DNA of 64,000 nucleotides from Bacteroidota bacterium (GCA_013286305.1 JABDFW010000001.1:62001-126000), one strand, 5' to 3'. Numbered from the stretch's first letter, positions 17,539 to 26,547 are shown. Notes: generated by a model from the letters alone, not told the origin. Translations and numbers: made by a program.

Positions 17539-17631
17539 TTTACTAATTATCTACCCAACATTTTTTCTTTGTTCAACTTTTGTTGCGTCGCCCTCTTGTA
17601 CGGTTAGTTCAATATTCAGCTCGGGCGATCA

Positions 17632-20100
17632 TCACATTCCCAACAATTCGTATACTTTCCCCTTCTCTGCTGCAAAAGAAAGGGTGTACCCAATAGTTGA
17701 TTTTTTTGAAACTATTGCTGTGCCTTTTAAAATAACTGCACTATTGGTGCGCACACTGCAAACATTTCTGTTTAACGCTAAAATAGTAGCTTTTTTAATA
17801 TTACCCTTTTCCCATTCTATACTTACCTCAAAACCGCCCCTGGCCCGCAACCCTTTAACCATACCGCTTTGCCATTTTGAAGGGAGAGCAGGCAGCAAAT
17901 ACAATTCATTGTTTTGGCTTTGTAAAAGCATTTCCGCAACGCCCGCTGTGCCACCAAAGTTGCCATCAATCTGGAAAGGCGGATGTGCGTCAAACATATT
18001 GGGATAAGCGCCGCCCCCATTGCTCATATTATAGCCGTTCTCTCTTGTTAAACGAAAAAGGTTGCGGTAAAGTTTATAGGCGTGGTCGCCATCGAGTAGG
18101 CGCGCCCAAAAATTAACTTTCCATGCAAGGCTCCAGCCTGTGCCATCATCACCGCGCAACTCCAGTGTACGTTTTGCAGCATTTGCCAATTCCGGCGTGG
18201 TGAGGGGTGATATTTGATTGCCGGGATGTAACCCATACAAATGCGACGTGTGCCGGTGATTCGGTTCTACATCATCATAATCCTCAAACCATTCCTGCAG
18301 GTTGCCTTTGTGGCCTACTTTAAAGGGGTAAAGTTTTTCCCGCACTTTAATAAGGGTATCGCGAAAGGAGGGGTCAATCCCCAAAATTTCAGATGCCTTA
18401 ATAAGATTGCCAAATAGGTCGCGCAGAATGCTCATGTCCATGGTGGAGGCAATGGATACAACAGCCCGTTTTTTTCCATCATAAAAATATTCATTCTCTG
18501 GCGAGGTTGAAGGTGCGGTAACCCAGTAGCCGCTGCTGTCTTTCACGAGCCATGCGAGCGAGAACTGCGCTGCGCCTTTCATCAAAGGGTAAGCGGTATT
18601 TTTTAGAAATGCCGTATTACCAGAAAAAAGGTAATGCTCCCATAAGTTGCGCACCAGCCAGTTGCCACCCATAGGCCAGTTTGCCCAGCGGGGATCACCT
18701 TCACCAACATTGCCCACAGGATTTGATAATGCCCATATATCTGAATTGTGATGCGCCACCCAACCCGGCATGCCATAAAATTCTTTCGCTGTTGTTTTGC
18801 CTGTTATAGAAAGATCTTTGATCAGATCATATAAAGGCTGATGCATCTCCGGCAGGTTGGTTACTTCCGCAGGCCAGTAATTCATTTCCGTGTTGATGTT
18901 GATGGTATAATTGGAACTCCATGGCGGCCTCAGGTCTTTGTTCCAAATACCCTGCAGGCTGGCAGGCACCCCGGGTGTGCGTGACGAAGAGATGAGCAAA
19001 TACCTGCCAAACTGAAAATACAATGCTTCAAGCCCGTCATCGTCACCCCCTTTTGTATAAGCGTCCAGCCTGTCATCGGTTGGTAAAGATGTTTTGCTGC
19101 TTTTATTATTGTTGAATGAAAGCGATACGCGGTTAAAGTATTTATGATAGTCGGCCAGGTGTTCATCCAGCAAAGCGTTATATGACTTGCCCGATGCCTT
19201 GGTTAAATAATTTATGGCAAGCACGTGTTCATCTTTTCCATCCTTATCGGGGCATTTATCAAAACCATTAAAACTGGTTGCGGCAGAAAGTAAAAGCACT
19301 ACTTCAGTAGCATTATTTACATGAATGCCGGATGTATCGGTTGTTACACTGCCATCTTTTGTAATAGCCTTTACCAATAATTCAAAACGCATTCCGTTGC
19401 AACTGCTGCCATCATCATAAATAACCGGATCTTTTTTTACATCAACATAGCTGGGTTCAATATGCGCGGGCGCTTTGCCTGTTAAAGATATTTCGCTGTT
19501 ACTGATCACCGCATTTTTAAAATGAACAAGGCTGCTGGTAGTTATAACCGCGTTGATCATTTTCGCCTTGCTGCTTGTAAGCTTTATTACAATTACCTGT
19601 GAAGGCGCCGAAACAAAAACTTCGCGGGTATATTCAACACCGTCAACGGTAAAGCGGGTAGTGGCGACCGCATTAGCAATATCAAGATCGCGGTAATAAG
19701 CAGATGGCGCATCGCCAGGCAACTGCTGGTGTATATGAAGGTCTGCAAGGGGTAAATAGCTTTGCGAATACAGCCCCTGCATGTGTTTGGTTAACTCCAC
19801 CGCGGCCTGGTAATCGCCGGCAAATAAGGCTTCCCTTACTTTAGGGAGATAGTCTTTTGCAGATGGGTTTACATTTGTTTTTACAGGGCCGCCGGTCCAT
19901 AAGGTTGCTTCATTCAATTGCAATAATTCATTATTCACATTTCCAAATACCATCGCCCCCAGCCTGCCATTGCCAACCGGCAATGCTTCCGTCCAAACGG
20001 CGGCGGGTTGTTTATACCAAAGCTTTAGGTCTTGCTGGGCTGATGCGTGTAGAAAAGTGATGAGTGTGATAAGGAAAACATAAAAATGTTTATATGGCAT
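17632..20100 (-). CDS. Secreted glycoside hydrolase family 95 (alpha-L-fucosidase type)
   Basis: The protein has 822 residues, the normal GH95 length, with a signal peptide ([23 protein letters not shown]). The N-terminal beta domain starts [27 protein letters not shown]. The (alpha/alpha)6 catalytic domain holds [16 protein letters not shown] (conserved Asn pair), [19 protein letters not shown], and [20 protein letters not shown] with the conserved Asp. The C-terminal beta domain follows. GH95 enzymes cleave terminal alpha-1,2-fucose (some alpha-galactose) by inversion. It is probably co-transcribed with the DUF1501 gene downstream, and two bases separate it from the upstream MazF-like toxin gene, which looks incidental. 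Confidence 0.94.
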   Translation of the reverse strand: MPYKHFYVFLITLITFLHASAQQDLKLWYKQPAAVWTEALPVGNGRLGAMVFGNVNNELLQLNEATLWTGGPVKTNVNPSAKDYLPKVREALFAGDYQAAVELTKHMQGLYSQSYLPLADLHIHQQLPGDAPSAYYRDLDIANAVATTRFTVDGVEYTREVFVSAPSQVIVIKLTSSKAKMINAVITTSSLVHFKNAVISNSEISLTGKAPAHIEPSYVDVKKDPVIYDDGSSCNGMRFELLVKAITKDGSVTTDTSGIHVNNATEVVLLLSAATSFNGFDKCPDKDGKDEHVLAINYLTKASGKSYNALLDEHLADYHKYFNRVSLSFNNNKSSKTSLPTDDRLDAYTKGGDDDGLEALYFQFGRYLLISSSRTPGVPASLQGIWNKDLRPPWSSNYTININTEMNYWPAEVTNLPEMHQPLYDLIKDLSITGKTTAKEFYGMPGWVAHHNSDIWALSNPVGNVGEGDPRWANWPMGGNWLVRNLWEHYLFSGNTAFLKNTAYPLMKGAAQFSLAWLVKDSSGYWVTAPSTSPENEYFYDGKKRAVVSIASTMDMSILRDLFGNLIKASEILGIDPSFRDTLIKVREKLYPFKVGHKGNLQEWFEDYDDVEPNHRHTSHLYGLHPGNQISPLTTPELANAAKRTLELRGDDGTGWSLAWKVNFWARLLDGDHAYKLYRNLFRLTRENGYNMSNGGGAYPNMFDAHPPFQIDGNFGGTAGVAEMLLQSQNNELYLLPALPSKWQSGMVKGLRARGGFEVSIEWEKGNIKKATILALNRNVCSVRTNSAVILKGTAIVSKKSTIGYTLSFAAEKGKVYELLGM

Positions 20101-20101
20101 T

Positions 20102-20422
20102 TTAATTAAGTTGTAAAAGCTTTTTTAGTTTTAGGTTCAATTCAGCTATTTCATGCTTTTGAAGCTCACCTAATTTTCCAACGGACAATGATTTGTCCAC
20201 TGTGGCAATTTTAGATAGCCGAATTAAAGACGGCTTTTTGATCCCGTTATGTATTGATGGAAAAAGCTCAATATCAGTCGCTTCTTTCCATTTAATTTGG
20301 GTCGTGATAAAACAAACAGTCAAGTCGTAACCGGTTTCAATTAAAACTACAGCAGGCCTTAGTTTATTTCCCGTTAAATCGGTAAAAGGAAATGGGATGA
20401 GGATAATATCGCCTTTATTCAT
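20102..20422 (-). CDS. MazF/PemK-type mRNA interferase toxin
   Basis: The protein has 106 residues. The N-terminus [25 protein letters not shown] is the MazF/PemK/CcdB-like beta barrel, including the G-D-I-x-L-x-x-F and R-P-A-V-V-L motifs. [16 protein letters not shown] and [15 protein letters not shown] hold the second conserved strand and the Ser/Thr-rich RNA-contact region. The family cleaves mRNA. It overlaps the upstream antitoxin gene by four bases (ATGA). All expected core elements are intact, so this is the only apparently complete toxin-antitoxin pair in the window. Confidence 0.9.
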   Translation of the reverse strand: MNKGDIILIPFPFTDLTGNKLRPAVVLIETGYDLTVCFITTQIKWKEATDIELFPSIHNGIKKPSLIRLSKIATVDKSLSVGKLGELQKHEIAELNLKLKKLLQLN

Positions 20423-20667
20423 TTGTACCTTTCTTTCAGGTCAGTCAATGTATAAAGGTCTTCTTCGTCATTTAAAAAACTAAAAGCGGTGCTTTCTATT
20501 ACTAATTGTTGAATATTGTCGGTCAATAACTGTTCGTCATATCTTTTTATAATAAAATCGGCAAAATCAGCTATCTCAGAAGCTTTTTCTTCAGGCAGTT
20601 GGTTTATTACCTTAACTGTACGTTCTATAATAGCTTGTCTTGTCATTGGAAATGTTTTAATGTTCAA
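20419..20667 (-). CDS. Antitoxin partner of the MazF-like toxin
   Basis: The protein has 82 residues from ATG 20667, or 75 from ATG 20646 (MTRQAIIER). The helix pattern VKVINQLPEEKASEIADFADFIIKRYDE is the dimerisation/DNA-binding type helix seen in DUF2281-like and related antitoxins. The acidic tail ([21 protein letters not shown]) should thread onto the toxin. It overlaps the toxin start by four bases and lies first in the operon, as is usual for autoregulation by an antitoxin-toxin complex. Confidence 0.85.
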   Translation of the reverse strand: MNIKTFPMTRQAIIERTVKVINQLPEEKASEIADFADFIIKRYDEQLLTDNIQQLVIESTAFSFLNDEEDLYTLTDLKERYK

Positions 20668-20862
20668 ATTTACAATTTATTTCGCTTGTTTTTCTTGCGT
20701 TGCCTGTTTTTACGGTGCCCAAACAATTCATTTTTCAACTCGTTTTCAAAGACTTCTCTCCTTCAGCCCCACGCTTACCAATATGTATGCCTATCATAGT
20801 CTTAAGTGGAACTGTTTTTAATAGCTTGTTCATATTCTTTACTTTGTCAGACAGAAACAGCA

Positions 20863-21167
20863 TCAGAACTTGATTTCTTTTTTTCTAAATTCCTTGCTTA
20901 ATTTTATATCAGCGATTATTTCTTCCGCAGGCTTTTTAGAGGCAAATGCACCGAATGATTTATAAAAATTGTCGTCTTTCAAAGCCGTTTCAAGAACCGC
21001 AATAGCCTGTTCTTTTGTGACTGTGGGAAAGTCATCTAAAAAATCATCAAGCGAAACACCTGCTTCTAAATGGTCAAACAGGCTCTCCACCGCACGCGCG
21101 TTCCGGTAAATACGGGCTGGCCACCTAAAATATCATTATCAATAGTAATGAGGTTTTTAATATCCAT
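20863..21167 (-). pseudogene. DUF433 protein with a one-base frameshift and an antitoxin-like C-terminal tail
   Basis: From ATG 21167 the frame reads MDIKNLITIDNDILGGQPVF then TGTRV, the DUF433 start. It is lost at 21091-21092, where one base is missing from GTG-xCG-GTG. The next frame continues ESLFDHLEAGVSLDDFLDDF, exactly the following DUF433 helix. The tail after about residue 75 (SFGAFASKKPAEEIIADIKL) goes beyond the usual DUF433 end and resembles the toxin-binding tail of type II antitoxins (inference). DUF433 proteins are usually antitoxins of DUF5615 PIN-like toxins; none is found downstream. Whether the frameshift is biological or a read error is unknown. Confidence 0.72.
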
Positions 21168-21354
21168 GTTCTAAAATTAAGAAATTTTTGCTGAATGTTA
21201 GCCCCTTAGTATCGCAGAGGATTATGGTCAATGAAATGAAGAGACTTTGTGACAAAGCCCTTCATTGTAAAGTTTCTATAATTTGTTTTTTAGTAAGTTA
21301 CATTTAATACAAGGTGGCCGATGGTCAGAAAAGGAAGTGAGGTCTTTATTTTTT
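21168..21354. other. Intergenic stretch with possible antitoxin remnant
   Basis: No intact gene. On the minus strand, just past the RelE-like fragment, a frame beginning near 21360 reads MKNEKNKDLTSFSDH and is lost after about 29 codons. It might be the degraded start of an HTH antitoxin, but the evidence is weak. Confidence 0.3.
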
Positions 21355-21459
21355 TCATTTTTCATTGAAATACTCCTTTTTCATTTTCTTAGCTAATTCA
21401 AGTTCATTTTGTGGGGTCTTTTGCGATTTCTTCTGAAAGCAGGAGGTAACAAATGGCAT
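21355..21459 (-). pseudogene. C-terminal remnant of a RelE/HigB (phage Gp49-like) toxin
   Basis: A 34-codon frame reads FQKKSQKTPQNELELAKKMK followed by KEYFNEK. This is the characteristic C-terminal end of HigB/Gp49-type toxins (pattern GFxKKTQKTPxxEIExAxxxxxEY). The N-terminal two thirds of the toxin are absent; the sequence upstream belongs to the membrane protein gene at 21467. It is one of several decayed toxin-antitoxin pieces nearby. Confidence 0.65.
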
Positions 21460-21466
21460 AAAGGCA

Positions 21467-21922
21467 TCAACCATTATCCGTAAAAATCGAAGGCTCATTA
21501 TCTCCTAACCTGCTGTTGTTACGAAGGTTAATGATCTCGTTTTTATTCTCATTTACTTTAACCCAGTGGGCAATCCACAAAACAAAGCTTACGATTCCGC
21601 CGAAAGGGATAAAAATGCTGCATATCTGAACTATTGCCATTGCAAGGCCTAAATTGTAGGTCGGTTTGTCGCCGGGGAATACCCCAAATTTTTCATATTC
21701 CAGTTTAAACGATGATCCAATGGCTTCAACAACGATGAATATATAAATGATATTAAAAACAGGAATAAATAACAGCCAAACATTGCCGGGAGGCATCCTT
21801 CGGTTGCCGGGTGAAACGGCATATAAAGCATTCTGCAGAGTTAGCAAATAAAAAATGGCCGGGATAATAGCAATGGCAAAAACAATAAGGAAAAACAAGC
21901 CCGAAAAGCCAAAGTAGGTCAT
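21467..21922 (-). CDS. Uncharacterised membrane protein with four hydrophobic segments
   Basis: The protein has 151 residues. Hydrophobic segments lie at about 6-28 (LFFLIVFAIAIIPAIFYLLT), 48-68 (VWLLFIPVFNIIYIFIVVEA), 92-108 and 108-122. Between the first two is a polar loop with SPGNRRMPPG. The C-terminus is hydrophilic (VKVNENKNEIINLRNNSRLG). This pattern is common in small Bacteroidota membrane proteins of unknown function, and no catalytic motif is visible. It is separate from its neighbours. Confidence 0.75.
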   Translation of the reverse strand: MTYFGFSGLFFLIVFAIAIIPAIFYLLTLQNALYAVSPGNRRMPPGNVWLLFIPVFNIIYIFIVVEAIGSSFKLEYEKFGVFPGDKPTYNLGLAMAIVQICSIFIPFGGIVSFVLWIAHWVKVNENKNEIINLRNNSRLGDNEPSIFTDNG

Positions 21923-21988
21923 AACATTTAATTTTAATAAATGTATGATTTATTTAAGAATTAATGATAAGCCTTCCCATCCAATGTG

Positions 21989-22231
21989 CTAAACACTTTG
22001 GTAAACTTCTTCAATAAATTTTCCCACTGCCTGTGTTAGTTCATCGGGGCGTTGCTCATCCACAACCCATGTTATATTATTCTGCGATACATTGCCAAAC
22101 ATCACACCGTTTAAAACAACGTGGTACGATCCCGGCATGCCATTATCTTTTTTTAAACCATTCGGTGTTGCCCAGCCTTTGTAATACTTGCCGTCGTGAT
22201 CAAATTCAACTTCAAAAGTTTTGTTTTCCAT
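21989..22231 (-). CDS. Hypothetical small soluble protein
   Basis: The protein has 80 residues, with an acidic, Gly-rich sequence (FEVEFDHDGKYYKGWATPNG), a likely beta sheet, and a C-terminal helix (ELTQAVGKFIEEVYQSV). There is no signal or membrane segment. The alternation of polar and hydrophobic residues and its isolation between clear neighbours support a real gene. I recognise no family. Two GC-rich hairpins with a shared core lie just upstream (22258-22400). Confidence 0.65.
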   Translation of the reverse strand: MENKTFEVEFDHDGKYYKGWATPNGLKKDNGMPGSYHVVLNGVMFGNVSQNNITWVVDEQRPDELTQAVGKFIEEVYQSV

Positions 22232-22257
22232 ATAGTTACTTTAATGCGAAAATAATG

Positions 22258-22300
22258 CCGGGATACCGGTCTGACGGTCTCCGTCTGACCGGTATCCCGG
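22258..22300. repeat. Hairpin with conserved core, copy 1
   Basis: The 14-base arms CCGGGATACCGGTC and GACCGGTATCCCGG are perfect complements. They enclose TGACGGTCTCCGTCT, which itself folds as GACGG-TCT-CCGTC. The core is identical to that of the copy at 22360-22400, but the outer arms differ. Confidence 0.93.
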
Positions 22301-22359
22301 TACTGAATATGTTTGCAAATACATCCCAAATCACTACGCCGAAGGTCGGGTCATCTTTT

Positions 22360-22400
22360 GGAATAACCTGTCTGACGGTCTCCGTCTGACAGGTTATTCC
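22360..22400. repeat. Hairpin with conserved core, copy 2
   Basis: The 13-base arms GGAATAACCTGTC and GACAGGTTATTCC are perfect complements around the same 15-base core as copy 1. It ends 16 bases before the 3' end of the amidohydrolase gene, so on the minus strand it could help form that transcript's 3' end. Confidence 0.93.
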
Positions 22401-22415
22401 GGGAACATACTTTTA

Positions 22416-23534
22416 TCAATGCCAGGAATAATGCGCAATGCATTTTTTGTAATAGATCTTTTTTAAAACATCGTCGGGCAGCCCCAAACCATACATGCGC
22501 CAAAAGGCATGGTATTTTTTATGATAGGGAAAATATTCATCTTCCGTTTCCAGCACGCGAAAATACGTCGTGTATTCTTCAGGCACCCAACTGTCTTTGC
22601 CAAAACAGATCCTGTCCTGGTATTTTATAAAAAATGCTTTCGCGGCGCGCGGTTGCCTGCCTAATTCGGCAATTACAGCCCCAAACTCTACCATCACGTT
22701 GGGCATATCGTCCAGCAATTTTGATAAGGTGCCAAGATCATTTGCATACCAACCAAAATGCGCCGCGAAAAAAGTAGTGTTGGGATGCCTTTTAAAAACG
22801 CGGTGTTGCTCCGCTATTAAAGTATCCCACGGCGCGGGGTTGGTATTGCTTCTTTTACGGTCAGGGTGGGTTGCAAGCTCCAGCCAGCGTTCGTTGTTGG
22901 CATCCATCGGTTGCCAAAATGGTTTGGGGTCGGCTGTATGTATCAGTACAGGTATCTTTAACTCTGCGCATTTATCCCAAATAGGGTCAAGGCGCGGATC
23001 ATCAACCCGTATTATTTTGCCTTTGTTATCCTTGTAATAAAGGCCGAGGTCTTTATAAATTTTAAGCCCCTTTGCTCCAGCCTTTACATCAAGTTCAAGT
23101 TCTTTTAATGTCTTGTCAATCCAGCCCGGTTCACCAAAGCCGGTGAAGGAAAGATTGGTAAAAAGTATCACACGTCCTGCGCCCTCGGCTTTTATTTTAT
23201 TTAGTGAACGAACAAGGTAATCATGATCATTCACATCAAGCTGCCCATTGAAATCTTTATAACCTTTTCCGCTAAGGTTTACCATTACTTTCATATTCAA
23301 TGCGTCCATTTGTGAAACCAGTAAATGAACATCCTGTCCCGGCATATCCCACTGGTGGTTATGCACGTCAATAAAAGGGTATTTTGCCCTCGTTAGTTTA
23401 TGTTCAGGAACTACTAATGTTGATGGCGGGTTGTACGTTTCAAAATCCATTTTTGGTGTGGAAGATGTTTGCGCTTTACATGCCTGTGCAATAAACAGTA
23501 AGGCCATACAAAACCGAATTAACCTGTTTGTCAT
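22416..23534 (-). CDS. Secreted amidohydrolase-family (TIM-barrel) protein
   Basis: The protein has 372 residues with a signal peptide (MTNRLIRFCMALLFIAQACKA). It is an amidohydrolase_2-type barrel. FIDVHNHQWDM has the HxH metal pair at the end of strand 1, VLIHTADP and TTFFAAHFGWYANDLG carry later metal-binding histidines, and ICFGKDSWVPEEYTTYF carries the catalytic Asp of strand 8. AGAKGLKIYKDLGLYY holds a Lys in the position often used in the family. Substrates of secreted members are mostly unknown; decarboxylation or hydrolysis of a small acid is possible. It is a single gene. Confidence 0.88.
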   Translation of the reverse strand: MTNRLIRFCMALLFIAQACKAQTSSTPKMDFETYNPPSTLVVPEHKLTRAKYPFIDVHNHQWDMPGQDVHLLVSQMDALNMKVMVNLSGKGYKDFNGQLDVNDHDYLVRSLNKIKAEGAGRVILFTNLSFTGFGEPGWIDKTLKELELDVKAGAKGLKIYKDLGLYYKDNKGKIIRVDDPRLDPIWDKCAELKIPVLIHTADPKPFWQPMDANNERWLELATHPDRKRSNTNPAPWDTLIAEQHRVFKRHPNTTFFAAHFGWYANDLGTLSKLLDDMPNVMVEFGAVIAELGRQPRAAKAFFIKYQDRICFGKDSWVPEEYTTYFRVLETEDEYFPYHKKYHAFWRMYGLGLPDDVLKKIYYKKCIAHYSWH

Positions 23535-23964
23535 ATTTAGGTTGCTTTGTGTAAAGATAACAGCAGCGTTGTAAACCAGCCTTACCGTTTATCAGGTAGT
23601 GCCTGTCGAAAAAGGGAAGAAAAGATATTTTGCCTGCCGGTAAGAAAGTTTGAGAAGCACCTGCCAATATGGTAATTTTAAAATAAAGTATTTGAGTATC
23701 CGCACACAGCAACCAAGATAACCCATGGGCCCTTTGTGTTGCATTTTCTTAGTGGCCTTCGTGGTTCTGTTCCTTTTTTAACACAAAGTACCCGTCCGGC
23801 CAGTTATCCGGGCGGGCACAAAGGAAGAGCACAAAGGACGCAAAGGTTGTTTACAAAATCATTGAGGTTTATATATGCGGATAGTCAATCTAAAATAAAG
23901 TATATTTCTGCTGCTTTACTAAACAACAGGAATAAAACACATCATTCACAAATATTATTTGAAA
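23535..23964. other. Intergenic region with repeat-like wording
   Basis: No supportable gene. 23740-23850 carries a stretch with CTTTGTG/CACAAAG words and an inverted pair CCCGTCCGG / CCGGGCGGG around 23790-23815, typical of dispersed intergenic repeats. A plus-strand frame across 23736-24080 shows no protein-like composition and its end overlaps the real gene in a different frame. Confidence 0.6.
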
Positions 23965-24679
23965 GTGAAGATCATCACATGGAATTGCAATATGGCTTAC
24001 AGAAAAAAAAGCCGCCTTTATTCTGGCACATAAGCCGGATATTGTTATCGTTCCGGAATGTGAGCACCCCGATAAATTAAAATTTGACGAAAGCATAATT
24101 TCTCCAAACAACATTGTATGGCATGGCGCAAATGAAAACAAAGGGCTGGCGGTTTTTTCTTACAATAATTATAAGCTTCAATTGCTTGATGTTCATAAAC
24201 CGCGGTTAAAAACAATATTGCCTATAGCGGTAACCGGCGGCCAAAAAGAATTCACACTTTTTGCTGTCTGGGCAAATAATCCGCGGGATAAACAAAACCA
24301 ATATGTAGGGCAGGTATGGAAGGCTATTCACCAATATAAAAACCTGCTTTCCGGCACATCCGCAATACTTGCGGGCGATTTTAACAGCAACACTATTTGG
24401 GACAGGCCCCGCAGAAAAGGTAATCATTCAAACGTAGTGGCATATTTGGAGAAGAAAGGTATTTACAGCACATACCATCATCATTTTAGCCAGGTGCAGG
24501 GGAGGGAAGCACACCCAACACTATATATGTACCGCCATGAAGATAAACCCTATCATATTGATTATTGCTTTGCATCAAAAGATATATTGGATAAATTAGA
24601 AACTGTAGAAGTTGGCGCGTACAAAGAATGGAAACAGCTTAGCGACCATAAACCGTTAATAGCAACTTTTAGAGATTGA
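23965..24679 (+). CDS. Endonuclease/exonuclease/phosphatase family protein, frameshifted as read
   Basis: The conserved N-terminus is VKIITWNCNMAYRKK from GTG 23965 (or TTG 23959). At 24003-24010 there are eight A; with seven the frame continues AAFILAHKPDIVIVPECEHP into the long frame that ends at 24679. The joined protein of about 237 residues has the family's WN (metal and phosphate site), the Glu of VPECEHP, AGDFNSN, and the terminal LSDHKPLI. These enzymes hydrolyse phosphodiesters or phosphate esters with Mg. There is no signal peptide, so it is probably cytoplasmic. The extra A may be a homopolymer read error or slippage-tolerant, as in lysS. Confidence 0.85.
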
Positions 24680-24792
24680 ATGAACCTTAGCGATTGCCAC
24701 AACTTGCCACTCTAAATTTTAAGCAGCTTTTTTACTCAAGGGGTTTTGCATTTCCGCTAATTATTATTATCATTATATTCTAAACCTTTTTT

Positions 24793-25179
24793 ATGCCTAA
24801 CAAAGAAAAAACTTTGCTTTTTCGGTGGTACAACGAAGTATGGAATAACGGTAACGAAAACGCCATACATGAAATGATGGATGAAGAACATGTTGCCCAC
24901 GGTATTGGAGAAGAAAATAAACTGCACGGTATTGAAGCCTTTAAATCATTCTACAAAAGCTTTCGCGAACAATTCAAAGATATATATGTGGATGTAGAGG
25001 AAACGGTTAGCGAGGCTGATTATGAGGTTGCCAGGTGCCATGTTACAGCCACACACATTCCTACAGGCAGGAAGGTTGATTTTAATGGCCTGGGAATGGC
25101 AAAAATAAAAGACGGGAAAATAGTATTGGGATGGAACCACTTTGATTTCGATACAATGAATAAACAGTGGGCTGGTTAA
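24793..25179 (+). CDS. SnoaL-like / NTF2-fold protein
   Basis: The protein has 128 residues, the size of a single NTF2-fold domain. The ester-cyclase/SnoaL pattern is visible: LLFRWYNEVWNNGNENAIHE, DEEHVAHGIG, HGIEAFKSFYKSFREQFKDI, then strands VARCHVTATHIPTG and FNGLGMAKIKDGKIVLGWNH. His and Asp residues line the expected cavity. Such proteins act as cyclases, isomerases or binding proteins for small molecules. No biosynthetic genes are near, so the ligand is unknown. Confidence 0.88.
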   Translation: MPNKEKTLLFRWYNEVWNNGNENAIHEMMDEEHVAHGIGEENKLHGIEAFKSFYKSFREQFKDIYVDVEETVSEADYEVARCHVTATHIPTGRKVDFNGLGMAKIKDGKIVLGWNHFDFDTMNKQWAG

Positions 25180-25222
25180 ATAATTAAATACACTGCTACT
25201 TTTGTTGTATAAAATAACACAA

Positions 25223-25253
25223 GTGCCCGCGATACATAACATATCGCGGGCAC
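25223..25253. terminator. 12-bp perfect hairpin between convergent genes
   Basis: GTGCCCGCGATA (25223-25234) pairs with TATCGCGGGCAC (25242-25253) around a 7-base loop, between the convergent SnoaL-like and alcohol dehydrogenase genes. There is no T run, but position and strength suit a bidirectional 3' end. Confidence 0.7.
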
Positions 25254-25302
25254 GATCATTCAAACACATCTTCAATTATACGGCAGGCTTATCTTTAATA
25301 CA

Positions 25303-26343
25303 TTATTCATTTGTAAGTATTACTTTCAATGCCTTTTCACGCGCAGCATGCTGAAAAGTATCGTATGCGTTTATAATATCATTAAGTGCAAAGTGGTGCG
25401 TGATCAGCTTCGCAGGCTCCAGTTTATTTGAAAGGACTGTTTTCAGCAGCATAGGCGTTGTTACCGTATCTACAAGGCGTGTGGTAATGGTAATGTTTCT
25501 TGACCATAACGTTTCCAAGTGAAGGTCAACAGGCTTTCCATGTACACCTATATTTGCTATACGGCCACCAGCCGCTATTACCGATGCACATAACTCAAAT
25601 GTAGCGGGTACGCCCACGGCTTCAATGGCAACATCTGCGCCCCTGTTTTCAGTAAGGGCAAACACTTTTTTTACTGCATCTTCTTCCACGCTGTTAATGG
25701 TGTGTGTAGCACCAAAAGCCTTTGATGCCTGCAACCTGTTGTTATCCACATCTATCATTATCAATGCTGCGGGCGTATAAAATTGTGCGGTAAGCAATGC
25801 CGCTAAACCTATAGGCCCTGCGCCCACTATAACCACTGAATCCCCCGGCTTTACCTGGCCATTTAAAACGCCGCATTCAAAACCGGTGGGCAATATATCA
25901 CTCAACATTACAACCGCATCGCTGTCGGCATTTTCGGGTATATGGTAAAGGCTGTTATCTGCAAAAGGTATCCTTACATATTCTGCCTGCGTTCCATCAA
26001 TCAGGTGGCCCAATATCCATCCCCCTTTTTCGCAGTGGGAATACATTCCTTTTTTGCAATAATCACATTTACCGCAGGACGATATGCAGGAAATTAAAAC
26101 CTTGTCTCCTTTTTTAAAGCTTGTTACAGCAGTGCCTGTTTCTTCAATAACTCCCATCCCTTCGTGCCCAAGTATCCTTCCATCGGTTACTTCGGGTACA
26201 TCGCCTTTTAGAATATGCAGGTCTGTCCCGCAGATGGTTGTCTTATATATTTTCACAATGGCGTCTGTAGCTTCAAGCAAAACCGGTTTGGGCTTTTCTT
26301 CCCACGCTTTGTTTCCGGGCCCGTGATATACCAGGGCTTTCAT
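25303..26343 (-). CDS. Zinc-dependent alcohol dehydrogenase (MDR family)
   Basis: From ATG 26343 (MKALVYHGPGNKAWEEKPKP) the protein has 346 residues; the open frame extends 27 codons further but without family sequence. Catalytic zinc ligands are Cys38 in TTICGTDLH and the GHE motif His60-Glu61. The structural zinc site is Cys90, Cys93, Cys96 and Cys104 (CGKCDYCKKGMYSHC). The Rossmann motif is VVIVGAGPIGLAA, and MIDVDNNRL with Asp after the second strand suggests NAD(H). It resembles the bacterial secondary alcohol / threonine-dehydrogenase-like branch. The substrate is unknown. It is a single gene. Confidence 0.93.
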   Translation of the reverse strand: MKALVYHGPGNKAWEEKPKPVLLEATDAIVKIYKTTICGTDLHILKGDVPEVTDGRILGHEGMGVIEETGTAVTSFKKGDKVLISCISSCGKCDYCKKGMYSHCEKGGWILGHLIDGTQAEYVRIPFADNSLYHIPENADSDAVVMLSDILPTGFECGVLNGQVKPGDSVVIVGAGPIGLAALLTAQFYTPAALIMIDVDNNRLQASKAFGATHTINSVEEDAVKKVFALTENRGADVAIEAVGVPATFELCASVIAAGGRIANIGVHGKPVDLHLETLWSRNITITTRLVDTVTTPMLLKTVLSNKLEPAKLITHHFALNDIINAYDTFQHAAREKALKVILTNE

Positions 26344-26489
26344 ATTTCTTATTTTAATGTAGTTAACGATTGAGCTGTAAAGTTGGAAAGAAAAAAATGC
26401 TGTATCAATGACCTGCGTCACCAATTATACTGACCTTGGTTAAGTTGGGCTAACAAATTTGCGCAACGTTAATCCACGCGAATACAGGC

Positions 26490-26520
26490 AAAAAAGAAGC
26501 CACGCTTCAAAAGGCGGCTT
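26490..26520 (-). terminator. Rho-independent terminator
   Basis: On the minus strand, AAGCCGC pairs with GTGGCTT (one G-U pair) over a 10-base loop and is followed by TCTTTTTT. It lies about 27 bases after the stop codon of the gene at 26548-27771. Confidence 0.72.
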
Positions 26521-26547
26521 TTCTTAAAATGAACAATAAAACTGTTG

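Noticed and set aside
20668-20862. Short minus-strand frames between the MazF-like antitoxin and the DUF433 gene
   Set aside because: Lys/Arg-rich fragments of about 20-30 codons (for example ELKNELFGHRKNRQRKKNKR). They may be a relic but too little is left to name one.
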